NCBI GenBank assembly: GCA_016211245.1
Contig: JACQSQ010000064.1
Location: forward strand, 1-31,201
Length of the DNA stretch: 31,201 bases
Direction: 5' to 3'
From: Candidatus Woesearchaeota archaeon
GTDB lineage: Archaea > Nanobdellota > Nanobdellia > Woesearchaeales > GW2011-AR4
Positions within the stretch are counted from its first letter, which is position 1. Each line of letters opens with the position of its first letter. Made by a program: the position numbers and the translations under genes. The notes beneath the pieces were generated by a model. It was not told the DNA's origin. It saw only the letters and a program-made list of their open reading frames with translations, and made no database searches. Of the stretch, positions 1-6,903 are shown piece by piece.

Positions 1-87
1 AACTTGGAAAATACTATTAACTACATAAAGAAGCAGAAGTACGGCGAGAGAAATGGTCAAGCGACGTTAAGCAGCTTCGCCAGCTAA
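1..87 (+). CDS. C-terminal tail of a gene entering from the left, possibly TnpB
   Basis: Reading from base 1 in frame gives 28 residues ending at the TAA at 85-87, and the start lies outside the window. The tail is too short to identify by itself. The stop sits two bases before a perfect 11-bp hairpin of the kind found at the right end of IS200/IS605 elements, where tnpB normally ends. A TnpB (RNA-guided nuclease) tail is therefore the most economical guess, but it rests on position and not on recognisable motifs. No zinc-finger cysteines or catalytic residues are in the visible part. Confidence 0.35.
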   Translation, partial: NLENTINYIKKQKYGERNGQATLSSFAS

Positions 88-88
88 A

Positions 89-113
89 AGCCACCAGTCT
101 CTGACTGGTGGCT
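89..113 (+). repeat. Perfect hairpin, candidate IS200/IS605 right end
   Basis: Bases 89-99 (AGCCACCAGTC) are perfectly complementary to 103-113, leaving a TCT loop. The hairpin is followed by GTTTACG, and homology to the neighbouring IS1-like transposase (minus strand) stops at base 121. Subterminal hairpins of this kind followed by a short cleavage tetra- or pentanucleotide are typical of IS200/IS605 ends, which TnpA recognises as folded single strands. An ordinary factor-independent terminator is the main alternative, but no T-run follows. Confidence 0.5.
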
Positions 114-120
114 GTTTACG

Positions 121-905
121 CTTAGAGCAAAACCCATCAACATTGTTAATTCTAATCTTGTCGTAACTCAAATTGTCAAGAACTTTTCTTTTGTGCATAC
201 CAATAACTTTTTGTTTTTCTTTATCCTTTATTACCTGTCCATAATTAACACAATCTTTATTGAAGAATACTAAAATAACATTTTCATTCTGTTCATTTCC
301 ATCCGTACAAAAATTAATTTTGTTGTAATAAGTTGGTTGCTGAGTTCTCTCAGCAATCTTTTCATAAAGTTCATCGCAAGTTTGCTGAATTCATTTGCCT
401 ACGGAGAAAGCTGGAAAAAACCAAGTTTCTCTTTTAATATCTAAGTAAGCGTACGCATCGCCTTGCTCAAAGTCCGAGAAAAGTTTGTCGGCAACATTTT
501 TTTGTTTTTTTTAACAAAACTCCAGAATTCATCTATCTCATGAGTGCCTAGTTTTACATCATGGATTAAGAAATCATTTACTTTCTCGCAATGTTGGGCA
601 ATCAGCTCAACATAAGCACAGATAGTATTTTTGTTGTGCTTAGTTTCTCTAGCAATTCCTCTAAAGCTATTTGTCTCAACAAAATGTCTGCATATGCCAG
701 CAACATCTTCTTTCTTTAATTTTTTATGATAGAAAATAGTTCCTTTTGTCCTGACAAAAGAAACGCTGCACTCTGTGCAGCGATAATATTGCGTGCCATT
801 TTGTCTTTTTCCGTTTCTCACAACGTTTTTGAGATCTTTTTTATTAAAACAATTGCATTCTGGGTTTTGGCAGAAAACATCTAATTTCCTTCTTTTCTTT
901 GGCAT
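121..905 (-). pseudogene. IS1-family-like transposase, truncated and interrupted
   Basis: The minus strand from the ATG at 905 encodes an InsA-like zinc ribbon (paired cysteines around residues 12-18 and a YRCTEC motif near 42-47), an HTH-like region (FRGIARETKHNKNT) and the start of a DDE domain (HEIDEFWSFV). It closes after 154 residues at 441. In the -1 frame the homologous protein continues: ADKLFSDFEQGDAYAYLDIK, then an in-frame TGA at 391-393, then ELYEKIAERTQQP, a second acidic motif (FCTDGNEQ) and IRINNVDGFCSK. Similarity ends at base 121, at the candidate IS605 end, so the region around the last catalytic acidic residue and the C-terminus are lost. The shift falls in an A8-C-A7 run (497-512), the kind of site IS1 elements use for programmed -1 frameshifting. 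The extra stop and the truncation still make it inactive. Confidence 0.8.
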
Positions 906-923
906 GATAACACCTCTTTATTA

Positions 924-939
924 GAATATATTTATATCC
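924..939 (-). promoter_or_regulatory. TATA box and RBS of the IS1-like transposase
   Basis: On the minus strand the sequence reads GGATATAAATATATTC, about 28 bases ahead of the transposase ATG at 905. A GAGGTG ribosome binding site (complement of 911-916) lies five bases before the start. The intact start region indicates that the gene decayed after insertion. Confidence 0.55.
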
Positions 940-1013
940 AAAGTTAAGATAGAAGTAATATTTAAATCAATCGTTTTTTAAGACACTTTGAAATAAACAA
1001 CAAGAATAAAAAA

Positions 1014-1188
1014 TGTGTTGATGAATTGAGGAAAGTCGCTGAAATCAAACAACAAATTAAGGTATATTGTAATAGACGGCAAAGAAACGGTTTTCATGGT
1101 TTTGGGTAAGGTGCATCCAGCATGTGATATTGGAATCTGGGCAAACACACCACTTGCATCAGAAATAGCGAGAATTCACCTGAAATAA
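1014..1188 (+). pseudogene. Relic of a TrmB-family regulator C-terminus
   Basis: Two abutting frames encode a protein tail matching the end of the intact TrmB regulator at 27286-28104. Bases 1014-1055 give CVDELRKVAEIKQQ (intact gene: ...GVAEVRHT). From 1054 the next frame gives RYIVIDGKETVFMVLGK, then VHPACDIGIWANTP, up to the TAA at 1186-1188. The intact protein has DGKEIIFMVLDDAEVHP and DVGIWVNTP at the matching places. The N-terminal helix-turn-helix half is absent, at least one frameshift is present, and the end is shortened. It is a paralogue fragment left near the insertion sequences, perhaps after a deletion or transposition. Confidence 0.8.
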
Positions 1189-1382
1189 CATACTACAACC
1201 CACCGGCTCTGCCCCGAATCTCACCAAAGGCTCGGTTTTGGCATCAGTTCGCATGTTAAGGTGTTGTTTGATAATGTAAATTCCCATTGCAATTTCCTTG
1301 ACATGCCAATGTATAAGCCGATAATGCTCACAAAGGAAGATGTCAAAACCGACATTCGGGACAAATCCCAACCCACCACAAC
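1189..1382. repeat. Gene-free stretch holding a dispersed inverted repeat
   Basis: I see no convincing gene here. CGGTTTTGGCATC (1233-1245) pairs with GATGTCAAAACCG (1339-1351), with one G-T position. Outside it, CCCGAAT (1214-1220) pairs with ATTCGGG (1354-1360). The arms enclose about 90 bases. This could be the folded ends of a small non-autonomous element or a structured RNA; the sequence alone does not decide. Confidence 0.45.
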
Positions 1383-1392
1383 CTTTATAAAT
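1383..1392 (+). promoter_or_regulatory. TATA box of the ribosomal protein superoperon
   Basis: CTTTATAAAT is the best TATA box upstream of rpl3. Transcription would start near 1410, leaving a leader of about 160 bases before the rpl3 ATG at 1571. It is the only strong promoter seen ahead of the run of genes up to rpl15. Confidence 0.6.
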
Positions 1393-1410
1393 GATTTGTT
1401 ATTCCTTGGG

Positions 1411-1499
1411 TTGTTGTGTTTATTAAATCAAACACACCACAATAAGCCTGAAAAGATTGCCTTTTCAGTACAGTCTCAAACTGTTTTCTATAAAAGGCA
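1411..1499 (+). promoter_or_regulatory. Structured 5' leader of the ribosomal operon
   Basis: Two stem-loops can form in the predicted leader. The first, TGTGTTT (1415-1421) with AAACACA (1430-1436), lies almost at the predicted transcript start. The second pairs TGCCTTTT (1458-1465) with AAAAGGCA (1492-1499) and encloses an inner hairpin ACAGT (1470-1474) with ACTGT (1480-1484). Long leaders are unusual in a genome whose other promoters are leaderless or nearly so, which suggests control of the operon, for example by a ribosomal protein. The folding is by eye only. Confidence 0.45.
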
Positions 1500-1570
1500 T
1501 CATTAAATGGCTTTTTGAATTAACAAAAATTAGAGGCAGCAGTCGCAGCCATCTAACCAGCAAGACGAAC

Positions 1571-2545
1571 ATGCCAAGGACAAGAAGCCCGAGAGCAGGA
1601 AGCATGCAGTTTTGGCCAAGGGCCAGAGCACGACATAGCCATGCCCGTGTAAGGACGTGGGTAATGAGCAAGGACATAAGGCCGCTGGGATTTGCTGGCT
1701 ACAAAGCTGGCATGACACACCTGCTGATTAGCGACAACCGGCAACACTCACTCACAAAAAATATGGATATTTTCTGCCCCGTCACCGTTGTCGAATGTCC
1801 ACCAGTAAAAACTGCTTCTATACACTTTTACAAAAACACAATAAACGGACCAAAAATTGTTTCAGAGGTTATTACCGAAAATATCACAAAGGACATGGCA
1901 AGAAAAACCACCTTATCTAAAAAAACTAAAGGAAAATATACAGACGATTTTGATTTTATACGGGTGATTTGCTATACACAGCCTGGATTAACCGGGACGG
2001 GCAGGAAAAAACCCCACATATTTGAAGTTGCAATTGGCGGGAACAAAGAGCAGCAGTTGGCATATGCAAAAGAAAAGCTTGGCGAGGAAATATTCATAAC
2101 CGAGGTTTTTAAGGAAGGGCAGCAACTCGATGCACACTCCATAACAAAAGGCAAGGGATTCCAAGGGGCCGTGAGGAAATTTGGAGTTACCTTAAGACAC
2201 CACAAATCCGAAAAAAGCAGAAGGAACCCCGGATCATTGGGTGCATGGCGCGCTCAGGGACATATAATGTGGCGAACAGCCCACGCAGGAAAAATGGGTT
2301 ACCATTTAAGGACGGAATATAACAAATTATTGGTTAAAATCAGCAACAACCCAAGCGAAATAAACATAAAAGGCGGCTTTCTAAATTATGGGATTATCAA
2401 AAATCAATTCATTTTAGTCAAGGGCTCTTTAAGCGGTGCATCAGGAAGACTGATAAGATTCACGGAGCCAATAAGATCAAAAAAAGAAACTCAGGAAGCG
2501 CCCCAGATAGCATACATCAGCCTAGAATCCAAACAGGGAAGATAA
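1571..2545 (+). CDS. rpl3: Large subunit ribosomal protein L3 (uL3)
   Basis: A 324-residue protein of the archaeal/eukaryotic L3 type. L3 is an early-assembling 23S rRNA-binding protein whose extended loop reaches the peptidyl transferase centre. Visible family features are the basic start PRTRSPRAGSMQFWPR, the GFAGYKAGMTHL motif near residue 37, KGKGFQGAVRKFGV near 190 and the Trp/His-rich loop GSLGAWRAQGHIMWRT. The frame is open upstream to 1457, but the family start matches the ATG at 1571; the extra 38 residues would be non-homologous. No clear Shine-Dalgarno sequence precedes it. It heads the superoperon and is followed two bases later by rpl4. Confidence 0.96.
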   Translation: MPRTRSPRAGSMQFWPRARARHSHARVRTWVMSKDIRPLGFAGYKAGMTHLLISDNRQHSLTKNMDIFCPVTVVECPPVKTASIHFYKNTINGPKIVSEVITENITKDMARKTTLSKKTKGKYTDDFDFIRVICYTQPGLTGTGRKKPHIFEVAIGGNKEQQLAYAKEKLGEEIFITEVFKEGQQLDAHSITKGKGFQGAVRKFGVTLRHHKSEKSRRNPGSLGAWRAQGHIMWRTAHAGKMGYHLRTEYNKLLVKISNNPSEINIKGGFLNYGIIKNQFILVKGSLSGASGRLIRFTEPIRSKKETQEAPQIAYISLESKQGR

Positions 2546-2547
2546 AA

Positions 2548-3354
2548 ATGAAAGTTGCAGTCTTAAATGAATTAAATAACAAGGTAGGTGAGTTGGAATT
2601 ACCAAATCAATTTGAAGAAGAGCAGAGGCAGGACATAATCCGCCGGGCAGTACTTGTTATACAGAGCCACAAAAGGCAGCCATACTCTGCTTCAAGTGAA
2701 TCGGGCAAAAGATCATCAGCAAAGCTATCGAAGAGGAGGAGAGATTACAGAGGTTCATATGGTTTTGGAATCTCGAGAGTTCCCAGAAAAATAGTCAGCA
2801 GGAGAGGAACAAGAATGAACTGGGTTGGGGCATTCGCCCCTGGAACCGTGGGCGGTCGAAGAGCACACCCCCCAAAGGCCGAAAAAATCTGGTCGCAGAA
2901 AATAAACAAAAAAGAAAGGCTAAAGGCAATAAGAAGTGCAATTACATTCACCATGCAGATAGATAGTGTTGCCCAAAGGGGTCACAAAATTCCAGATAAC
3001 TATCCCTTCATATTGGACGGAAAATTTGAGGAAATGACAAGAACAAAAGCCATATTGCAATCGCTTGTGAGCCTTGGATTGCAGCGCGAGCTGCAAAGAA
3101 TCAGCAGCAAAAAAATAAGGGCGGGGAAAGGAAAGTCAAGAGGTAGAAAATACAAGTCGAGCAGGGGCATTTTGATAGTGGTTTCAAAAAACAGCAAATT
3201 CAGCAAAGCTGCTGCAAATATACCTGGAATAGATGTTGCAGATGTCAAAAATCTCAATGCAGAGCTGCTTGCGCCTGGCGGCAAGCCAGGCAGGCTGACA
3301 TTATGGACGAGTCCGGCAATAGATATATTAAAAAAAGAAAATTTGTTCATGTAA
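2548..3354 (+). CDS. rpl4: Large subunit ribosomal protein L4 (uL4, archaeal L4e type)
   Basis: 268 residues, the usual archaeal length. L4 binds 23S rRNA domain I and lines the exit tunnel with its basic internal loop. That loop is visible at about residues 65-112 (RRDYRGSYGFGISRVPRK, then GAFAPGTVGGRRAHPP), with the globular domain on both sides. The C-terminal half contains NLNAELLAPGGKPGRLTLW, typical of the family. Bacterial L4 also represses its own operon, so the structured leader upstream is worth noting, but this is not established for archaea. Spacing to rpl3 is two bases and to rpl23 one base. Confidence 0.97.
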   Translation: MKVAVLNELNNKVGELELPNQFEEEQRQDIIRRAVLVIQSHKRQPYSASSESGKRSSAKLSKRRRDYRGSYGFGISRVPRKIVSRRGTRMNWVGAFAPGTVGGRRAHPPKAEKIWSQKINKKERLKAIRSAITFTMQIDSVAQRGHKIPDNYPFILDGKFEEMTRTKAILQSLVSLGLQRELQRISSKKIRAGKGKSRGRKYKSSRGILIVVSKNSKFSKAAANIPGIDVADVKNLNAELLAPGGKPGRLTLWTSPAIDILKKENLFM

Positions 3355-3355
3355 A

Positions 3356-3616
3356 ATGGAAATATATAACATAATAAAATACCCACTTTCAACAGAAAAG
3401 TCGATACGCCTGATGGAATCTGAAAACAAGCTCATATTTGTTGTAAACAAAAAATCATCAAAAAAGGAAATTAAAAAGGCGATAGAAGACATGTTTAAGG
3501 TGGGGGTAGTGTCAGTTAACACTTTTGTAAGCGCAGAGGGCGAAAAGCGCGCTTATGTCAAGTTTTCGCAAAAAAACCCCGCAATCGACATTGCAACTCA
3601 AATGGGGCTGATGTAG
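3356..3616 (+). CDS. rpl23: Large subunit ribosomal protein L23 (uL23)
   Basis: 86 residues, normal for archaea. L23 sits at the tunnel exit and docks SRP and the translocon. The N-terminal motif IIKYPLSTEKSIRLME and the anchor region VVSVNTFVSAEGEKRAYVKF match the family. It ends with TAG, which shows that UAG is an ordinary stop codon here. It starts one base after the rpl4 stop in a TAA-A-ATG junction with no Shine-Dalgarno sequence. Confidence 0.95.
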   Translation: MEIYNIIKYPLSTEKSIRLMESENKLIFVVNKKSSKKEIKKAIEDMFKVGVVSVNTFVSAEGEKRAYVKFSQKNPAIDIATQMGLM

Positions 3617-3624
3617 GTGTCAAA

Positions 3625-4344
3625 ATGGGAAAAAGCCTGATACAGCAAAAACGCGGCAAGGGAAGCCCTAGATACAGGGCGCCAAGCTTTAGGTACAAAG
3701 GAAAGGTAAATTTCGGAAGATATGAATTAAGCAAAGGAATGACTGCAGAAATAATCAATTTAGTGCATAGCAGCGGGCACAGTGCACCTTTGATGGAACT
3801 GCAATACGGCAATGGGGAAGGGGGTTTTCTACAGGCCCCGGAAGGAATCAAGATTGGGGATAGATTAGACATCGGGGAAAATGCCGAAATAAAATCAGGC
3901 AACATACTCCCCCTCAAAAACATACCGGAAGGAACTTCAATCTATAACATCGAATCAAATCCAGGAGATGGGGGCAAATTTGTAAGAACCTCTGGAGCTT
4001 TCGCAAGAATAATCACAAAATCAGATGACGGAATAGTGGTAGAACTGCCTTCAAGCAAGAGAAGAACATTTTTGCCGGAGTGCAAAGCCGTTATAGGAGT
4101 GATAGCGGGTTCGGGAAGAACAGAAAAACCATTTTTGAAGGCAGGTTCACACATGTTTGCTATGAAAGCAAAGAATAAGATGTGGCCGCATGTTAGCGGA
4201 ACATCAATGAATTCAGTCAGCCACCCGTTCGGCGGCAGGAGTTCGCACGCAAAAGGAATTCCCACACAATCATCAAGAAACTCCCCGCCAGGAAGGAAAG
4301 TGGGAAAAATAGCGCCGAAAAGGACAGGCAGAAGCAAGAGATAA
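3625..4344 (+). CDS. rpl2: Large subunit ribosomal protein L2 (uL2)
   Basis: 239 residues, typical for archaeal L2, which is needed for subunit association and peptidyl transferase architecture. The N-terminus IQQKRGKGSPRYRAPSFRYK, the SH3-like core with GDRLDIGENAEIKSGNILPL, and the C-terminal MNSVSHPFGG segment near residue 195 (the conserved histidine region next to the catalytic centre) are all visible. The basic tail is RKVGKIAPKRTGRSKR. A GGTG motif eight bases upstream serves as its ribosome binding site, one of the few in the operon. Confidence 0.97.
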   Translation: MGKSLIQQKRGKGSPRYRAPSFRYKGKVNFGRYELSKGMTAEIINLVHSSGHSAPLMELQYGNGEGGFLQAPEGIKIGDRLDIGENAEIKSGNILPLKNIPEGTSIYNIESNPGDGGKFVRTSGAFARIITKSDDGIVVELPSSKRRTFLPECKAVIGVIAGSGRTEKPFLKAGSHMFAMKAKNKMWPHVSGTSMNSVSHPFGGRSSHAKGIPTQSSRNSPPGRKVGKIAPKRTGRSKR

Positions 4345-4345
4345 A

Positions 4346-4729
4346 ATGGCAAAAAAAGAATTTACTTACAGGGGAAAAACCATAGAGGAACTCAAAAAAA
4401 TGAGCCTGAATGAGGTGGCCCAACTATTCAGTTCAAGACAGAGAAGGACTCTGAAGAGGGGGTTCACAGATCAGCAAAAAATACTCTTGAAGAAAATAAG
4501 GGCTAACCAAAAGAACATAGAGACGCATTGCAGGGACATGCTGATACTTCCAGAAATGGTAGGTTCTACAATAAAAGTCCACAGCGGAAAAGAGTTTGTG
4601 CCGGTTGTAATAGAGTCAGACATGCTCGGTCACTGCCTTGGCGAGTTTGTTTTTACAAGGAGGAAAGTGGAGCACAGCGCACCAGGCATAGGGGCTACAA
4701 GGTCAAGCGCGAGTTTATCGGTGAAGTAA
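4346..4729 (+). CDS. rps19: Small subunit ribosomal protein S19 (uS19)
   Basis: 127 residues. S19 lies in the 30S head at the A-site finger contact. Family motifs are RDMLILPEMVGSTIKVHSGK and GHCLGEFVFTRRKVEHSAPGIGATRSS. The archaeal-type N-terminal extension (FTYRGKTIEELKKMSLNEVA) is present. It starts one base after the rpl2 stop (TAA-A-ATG) and lies two bases ahead of rpl22. Confidence 0.96.
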   Translation: MAKKEFTYRGKTIEELKKMSLNEVAQLFSSRQRRTLKRGFTDQQKILLKKIRANQKNIETHCRDMLILPEMVGSTIKVHSGKEFVPVVIESDMLGHCLGEFVFTRRKVEHSAPGIGATRSSASLSVK

Positions 4730-4731
4730 AA

Positions 4732-5205
4732 ATGAAGGGGTACACTTTCAAAAACTACGATAAAGAGCATATGGCGAGGGCAACAGGGGTAGCTTTGCCG
4801 GTTTCGCTAAAACAGAGCGTGGAAATCTGCAATTTCATCAAGAACAGGAAAATAGGAGTTGCAAAAAAGATGTTGCAGGGAGTGATTGAAGGGAAAATAG
4901 CAGTCCCGTTCAAGCGCTATAACTTTGACTTGGGTCACAAGAAAAAAATAGGCCCGGGAAGATATCCGGAAAAAGCGTCAAAAACATTCATAAAACTTAT
5001 AGAGGGTGCTGAGGCAAACGCGCAGTTCAAAGGCCTCAACACGTCTAATTTGGTGATATCCCACATCAGCGCGCACAATGCAAGTAAGGCATGGCATTAC
5101 GGGCGGAACGGTAGAAGGAGAATGAAAAGGACAAACATCGAGATTTTTGTTGAAGAGAAGAAAATGGAAGAAAAACAAATAAAGCATGGGCGCAAAAATG
5201 ATTGA
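4732..5205 (+). CDS. rpl22: Large subunit ribosomal protein L22 (uL22)
   Basis: 157 residues from the ATG at 4732, with the archaeal L22 start YTFKNYDKEHMARATGVALP. L22 contacts all 23S rRNA domains and its hairpin narrows the exit tunnel; the region HKKKIGPGRYPEKASKTFIKL and the terminal strand MKRTNIEIFVEEKK fit. The frame stays open back to 4528, but that part overlaps rps19 in another frame and is unrelated to L22. The short basic tail after residue 142 overlaps the start of rps3, with the TGA stop at 5203-5205. Confidence 0.95.
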   Translation: MKGYTFKNYDKEHMARATGVALPVSLKQSVEICNFIKNRKIGVAKKMLQGVIEGKIAVPFKRYNFDLGHKKKIGPGRYPEKASKTFIKLIEGAEANAQFKGLNTSNLVISHISAHNASKAWHYGRNGRRRMKRTNIEIFVEEKKMEEKQIKHGRKND

Positions 5206-5935
5206 ACGTAAATTTGTAGCGCAAAAAATCAAAGAGTTCCAGATTGAGGAGTACATAAAACAGACTCTTGAAAACGTTGGTCACAGCCAGACAAAAATGA
5301 TTAAAACCCCATTGGGGGAAAAAATCACGATATACACTTCAAGGCCCGGCCTCATTGTGGGAAGAAAGGGGCAAAACATAAAACAGCTTACAAAAACCCT
5401 CAAGAAAAAATTTGAGATGGAGAACCCCCAGATAGAAATAAGTGAAGTCAGCAATCCAAGTCTGGATGCGAGCATCATCGTTGAGAAGATAGTAGATGCA
5501 CTGGAGAGGTTCGGCTCGGAAAAATTCAAGGCTATAGGACACAAGATTATGACGGAGGTTATGAGGGCAGGGGCGCTTGGTATAGAAATTGTGATAAGCG
5601 GAAAAGTGCCAAGTGCAAGGGCAAAATCCTGGAGATTCTATCAGGGATACTTAAAGAAATGTGGGGACATTTCAAATAGCGTAAGGAAAGCGGACTCGCA
5701 AGCTCACTTAAAGACTGGAGTGATAGGGGTAAAGGTCAGCATAATGCCTCCGGACCTGAAACTTCCCGACGATATAGAGATGGTAGATGGCAAAGACGCT
5801 CTGGTAAAAGAAGCAAGTAATGAAGGTAAGCAAGAGATAGAAAAATCAAAACCCGAAGAAAAAGTGCAAAAAGAAAAGCCGAAAAGAAGAAAGAAGAAGA
5901 AAGATGAAAGCAAAGGAACTAAGGGCGATGAGTGA
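5186..5935 (+). CDS. rps3: Small subunit ribosomal protein S3 (uS3)
   Basis: 249 residues from 5186. The ATG at 5198 (MIERKFV) is an equally plausible start and gives 245. S3 binds the 30S head at the mRNA entry. A type II KH domain with the GRKGQN loop lies near residue 58, followed by the C-terminal domain with SGKVPSARAKSWRFYQGYL. After about residue 205 the protein becomes a lysine/glutamate-rich tail. It overlaps rpl22 at its start and rpl29 by 32 bases at its end, so translation is likely coupled. It ends with TGA. Confidence 0.95.
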   Translation: MGAKMIERKFVAQKIKEFQIEEYIKQTLENVGHSQTKMIKTPLGEKITIYTSRPGLIVGRKGQNIKQLTKTLKKKFEMENPQIEISEVSNPSLDASIIVEKIVDALERFGSEKFKAIGHKIMTEVMRAGALGIEIVISGKVPSARAKSWRFYQGYLKKCGDISNSVRKADSQAHLKTGVIGVKVSIMPPDLKLPDDIEMVDGKDALVKEASNEGKQEIEKSKPEEKVQKEKPKRRKKKKDESKGTKGDE

Positions 5936-6128
5936 ACAAGAGCTCAAAATAAAAACAATAGAGCTAAGGAAAGAGCTGATGAAGATAAATTCCCAGATAG
6001 CCATAGGTACATTACCAAAAAGCCCTGGCAAAATAAAGGAAATGAAGCGAACAATAGCAAAAATACTCACACTGAAAAACGAAAAATCAAATACGATTAA
6101 GACAAATAAAAATGGAAAAAATCAATGA
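5904..6128 (+). CDS. rpl29: Large subunit ribosomal protein L29 (uL29)
   Basis: 74 residues forming the two-helix L29 fold (LRAMSEQELKIKTIELRKEL, then GTLPKSPGKIKEMKRTIAKI). L29 sits by the tunnel exit next to L23. The ATG at 5904 overlaps the rps3 tail by 32 bases. An ATG further in (5929) would cut off the conserved first helix start, so 5904 is preferred. The last 15 residues are a polar Lys/Asn-rich tail. Confidence 0.92.
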   Translation: MKAKELRAMSEQELKIKTIELRKELMKINSQIAIGTLPKSPGKIKEMKRTIAKILTLKNEKSNTIKTNKNGKNQ

Positions 6129-6142
6129 GGTCATAAAAAGGA

Positions 6143-6451
6143 ATGAGTGAAATATGCCCAGTCTGCGGCTTGGTGAAAGAGCTCTGTGTTTGTGAGACAA
6201 TAGCCAAAGAAAGCCAAAAAATCTTGGTGTACATAGAGAGGAAAAAATTCAACAAAAATTATACTATTGTTGAAGGGATAGACGCCAAAGAAATAGATTT
6301 GAAGGACCTTGCTAAACGCCTCAAATCAGAGCTTGCCTGCGGCGGTACAATAAAAGACGGCAAGATAGAATTACAGGGGGAGCACAAGCAGAGAACCAAA
6401 AAAATCTTGATGAATTATGGTTTCGCGCCAAGCACCATAGATATAAAATAA
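6143..6451 (+). CDS. sui1: Translation initiation factor aIF1 (SUI1 family)
   Basis: 102 residues. aIF1/SUI1 binds the 30S P-site region and monitors start codon choice. The N-terminus carries a small zinc-finger-like set CPVCGLVKELCVC, followed by the SUI1 domain with the signature LKSELACGGTIKDGKIELQG around residues 59-78 and the basic end HKQRTKKILMNYGF. Its place between rpl29 and rps17 is the standard archaeal one. The RNase P protein p29 gene often found beside it is not here. Confidence 0.94.
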   Translation: MSEICPVCGLVKELCVCETIAKESQKILVYIERKKFNKNYTIVEGIDAKEIDLKDLAKRLKSELACGGTIKDGKIELQGEHKQRTKKILMNYGFAPSTIDIK

Positions 6452-6479
6452 TTCACAAAACCACGTAAGTAAAATAAAA

Positions 6480-6902
6480 ATGAAATACTCTAGAAACATA
6501 GGAATGGTAGTTGAAATGCCCAAGCAGGAGTGTAATGATATAAAATGTCCGTTCCATGGTAAACTGACTGCCAGGGGAAGGCATCTTACAGGCACGGTCC
6601 TTTCCACAAAAATGAGGAAAACCGCAGTTGTAGAATTCGAGAGGCTTCATTTTTTACCAAAATACGAGAGGTACGAAAAAAGAAGGACTAAACTAAAGGT
6701 GCATAATCCGGAATGCACCAACGCGAAAAACGGAGATAGAGTCAGAATCATTGAATGCAGGCCATTAAGCAAAACAAAAAATTTTGTTATAGTCCAAATA
6801 TTGGGTCATGAAAAAGGATTCAAAGAAAAAATGGAAGCCAGAGAATCCGCAAAAGTGGCAGACAAAGAAAAGGAAGAAGTGAACGGGCAGAGACGGGAAT
6901 AA
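6480..6902 (+). CDS. rps17: Small subunit ribosomal protein S17 (uS17)
   Basis: 140 residues. S17 is a primary 16S rRNA binder with an OB fold. The archaeal start NIGMVVEMPKQECNDIKCPF and the core motif GTVLSTKMRKTAVVEFERL, then KNGDRVRIIECRPLSKTKNF, are clear. The last 30 residues are a charged Lys/Glu tail not needed for the fold. It starts 28 bases after aIF1 with no strong ribosome binding site and is joined to rpl14 by a TAA-A-ATG junction. Confidence 0.95.
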   Translation: MKYSRNIGMVVEMPKQECNDIKCPFHGKLTARGRHLTGTVLSTKMRKTAVVEFERLHFLPKYERYEKRRTKLKVHNPECTNAKNGDRVRIIECRPLSKTKNFVIVQILGHEKGFKEKMEARESAKVADKEKEEVNGQRRE

Positions 6903-6903
6903 A

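Noticed and set aside
1261..1506. 81-residue open frame upstream of rpl3
   Set aside because: It spans the promoter and leader, has no recognisable family pattern, and its second half lies in the leader stem-loops.
1457..1570. Longer start for L3
   Set aside because: The extra 38 residues lack L3 similarity and cover the nested hairpin; the archaeal family start aligns with the ATG at 1571.
4528..4731. N-terminal extension of L22 overlapping S19
   Set aside because: S19 is fully conserved in its own frame there, and archaeal L22 begins at the YTFKNYD segment after 4732.
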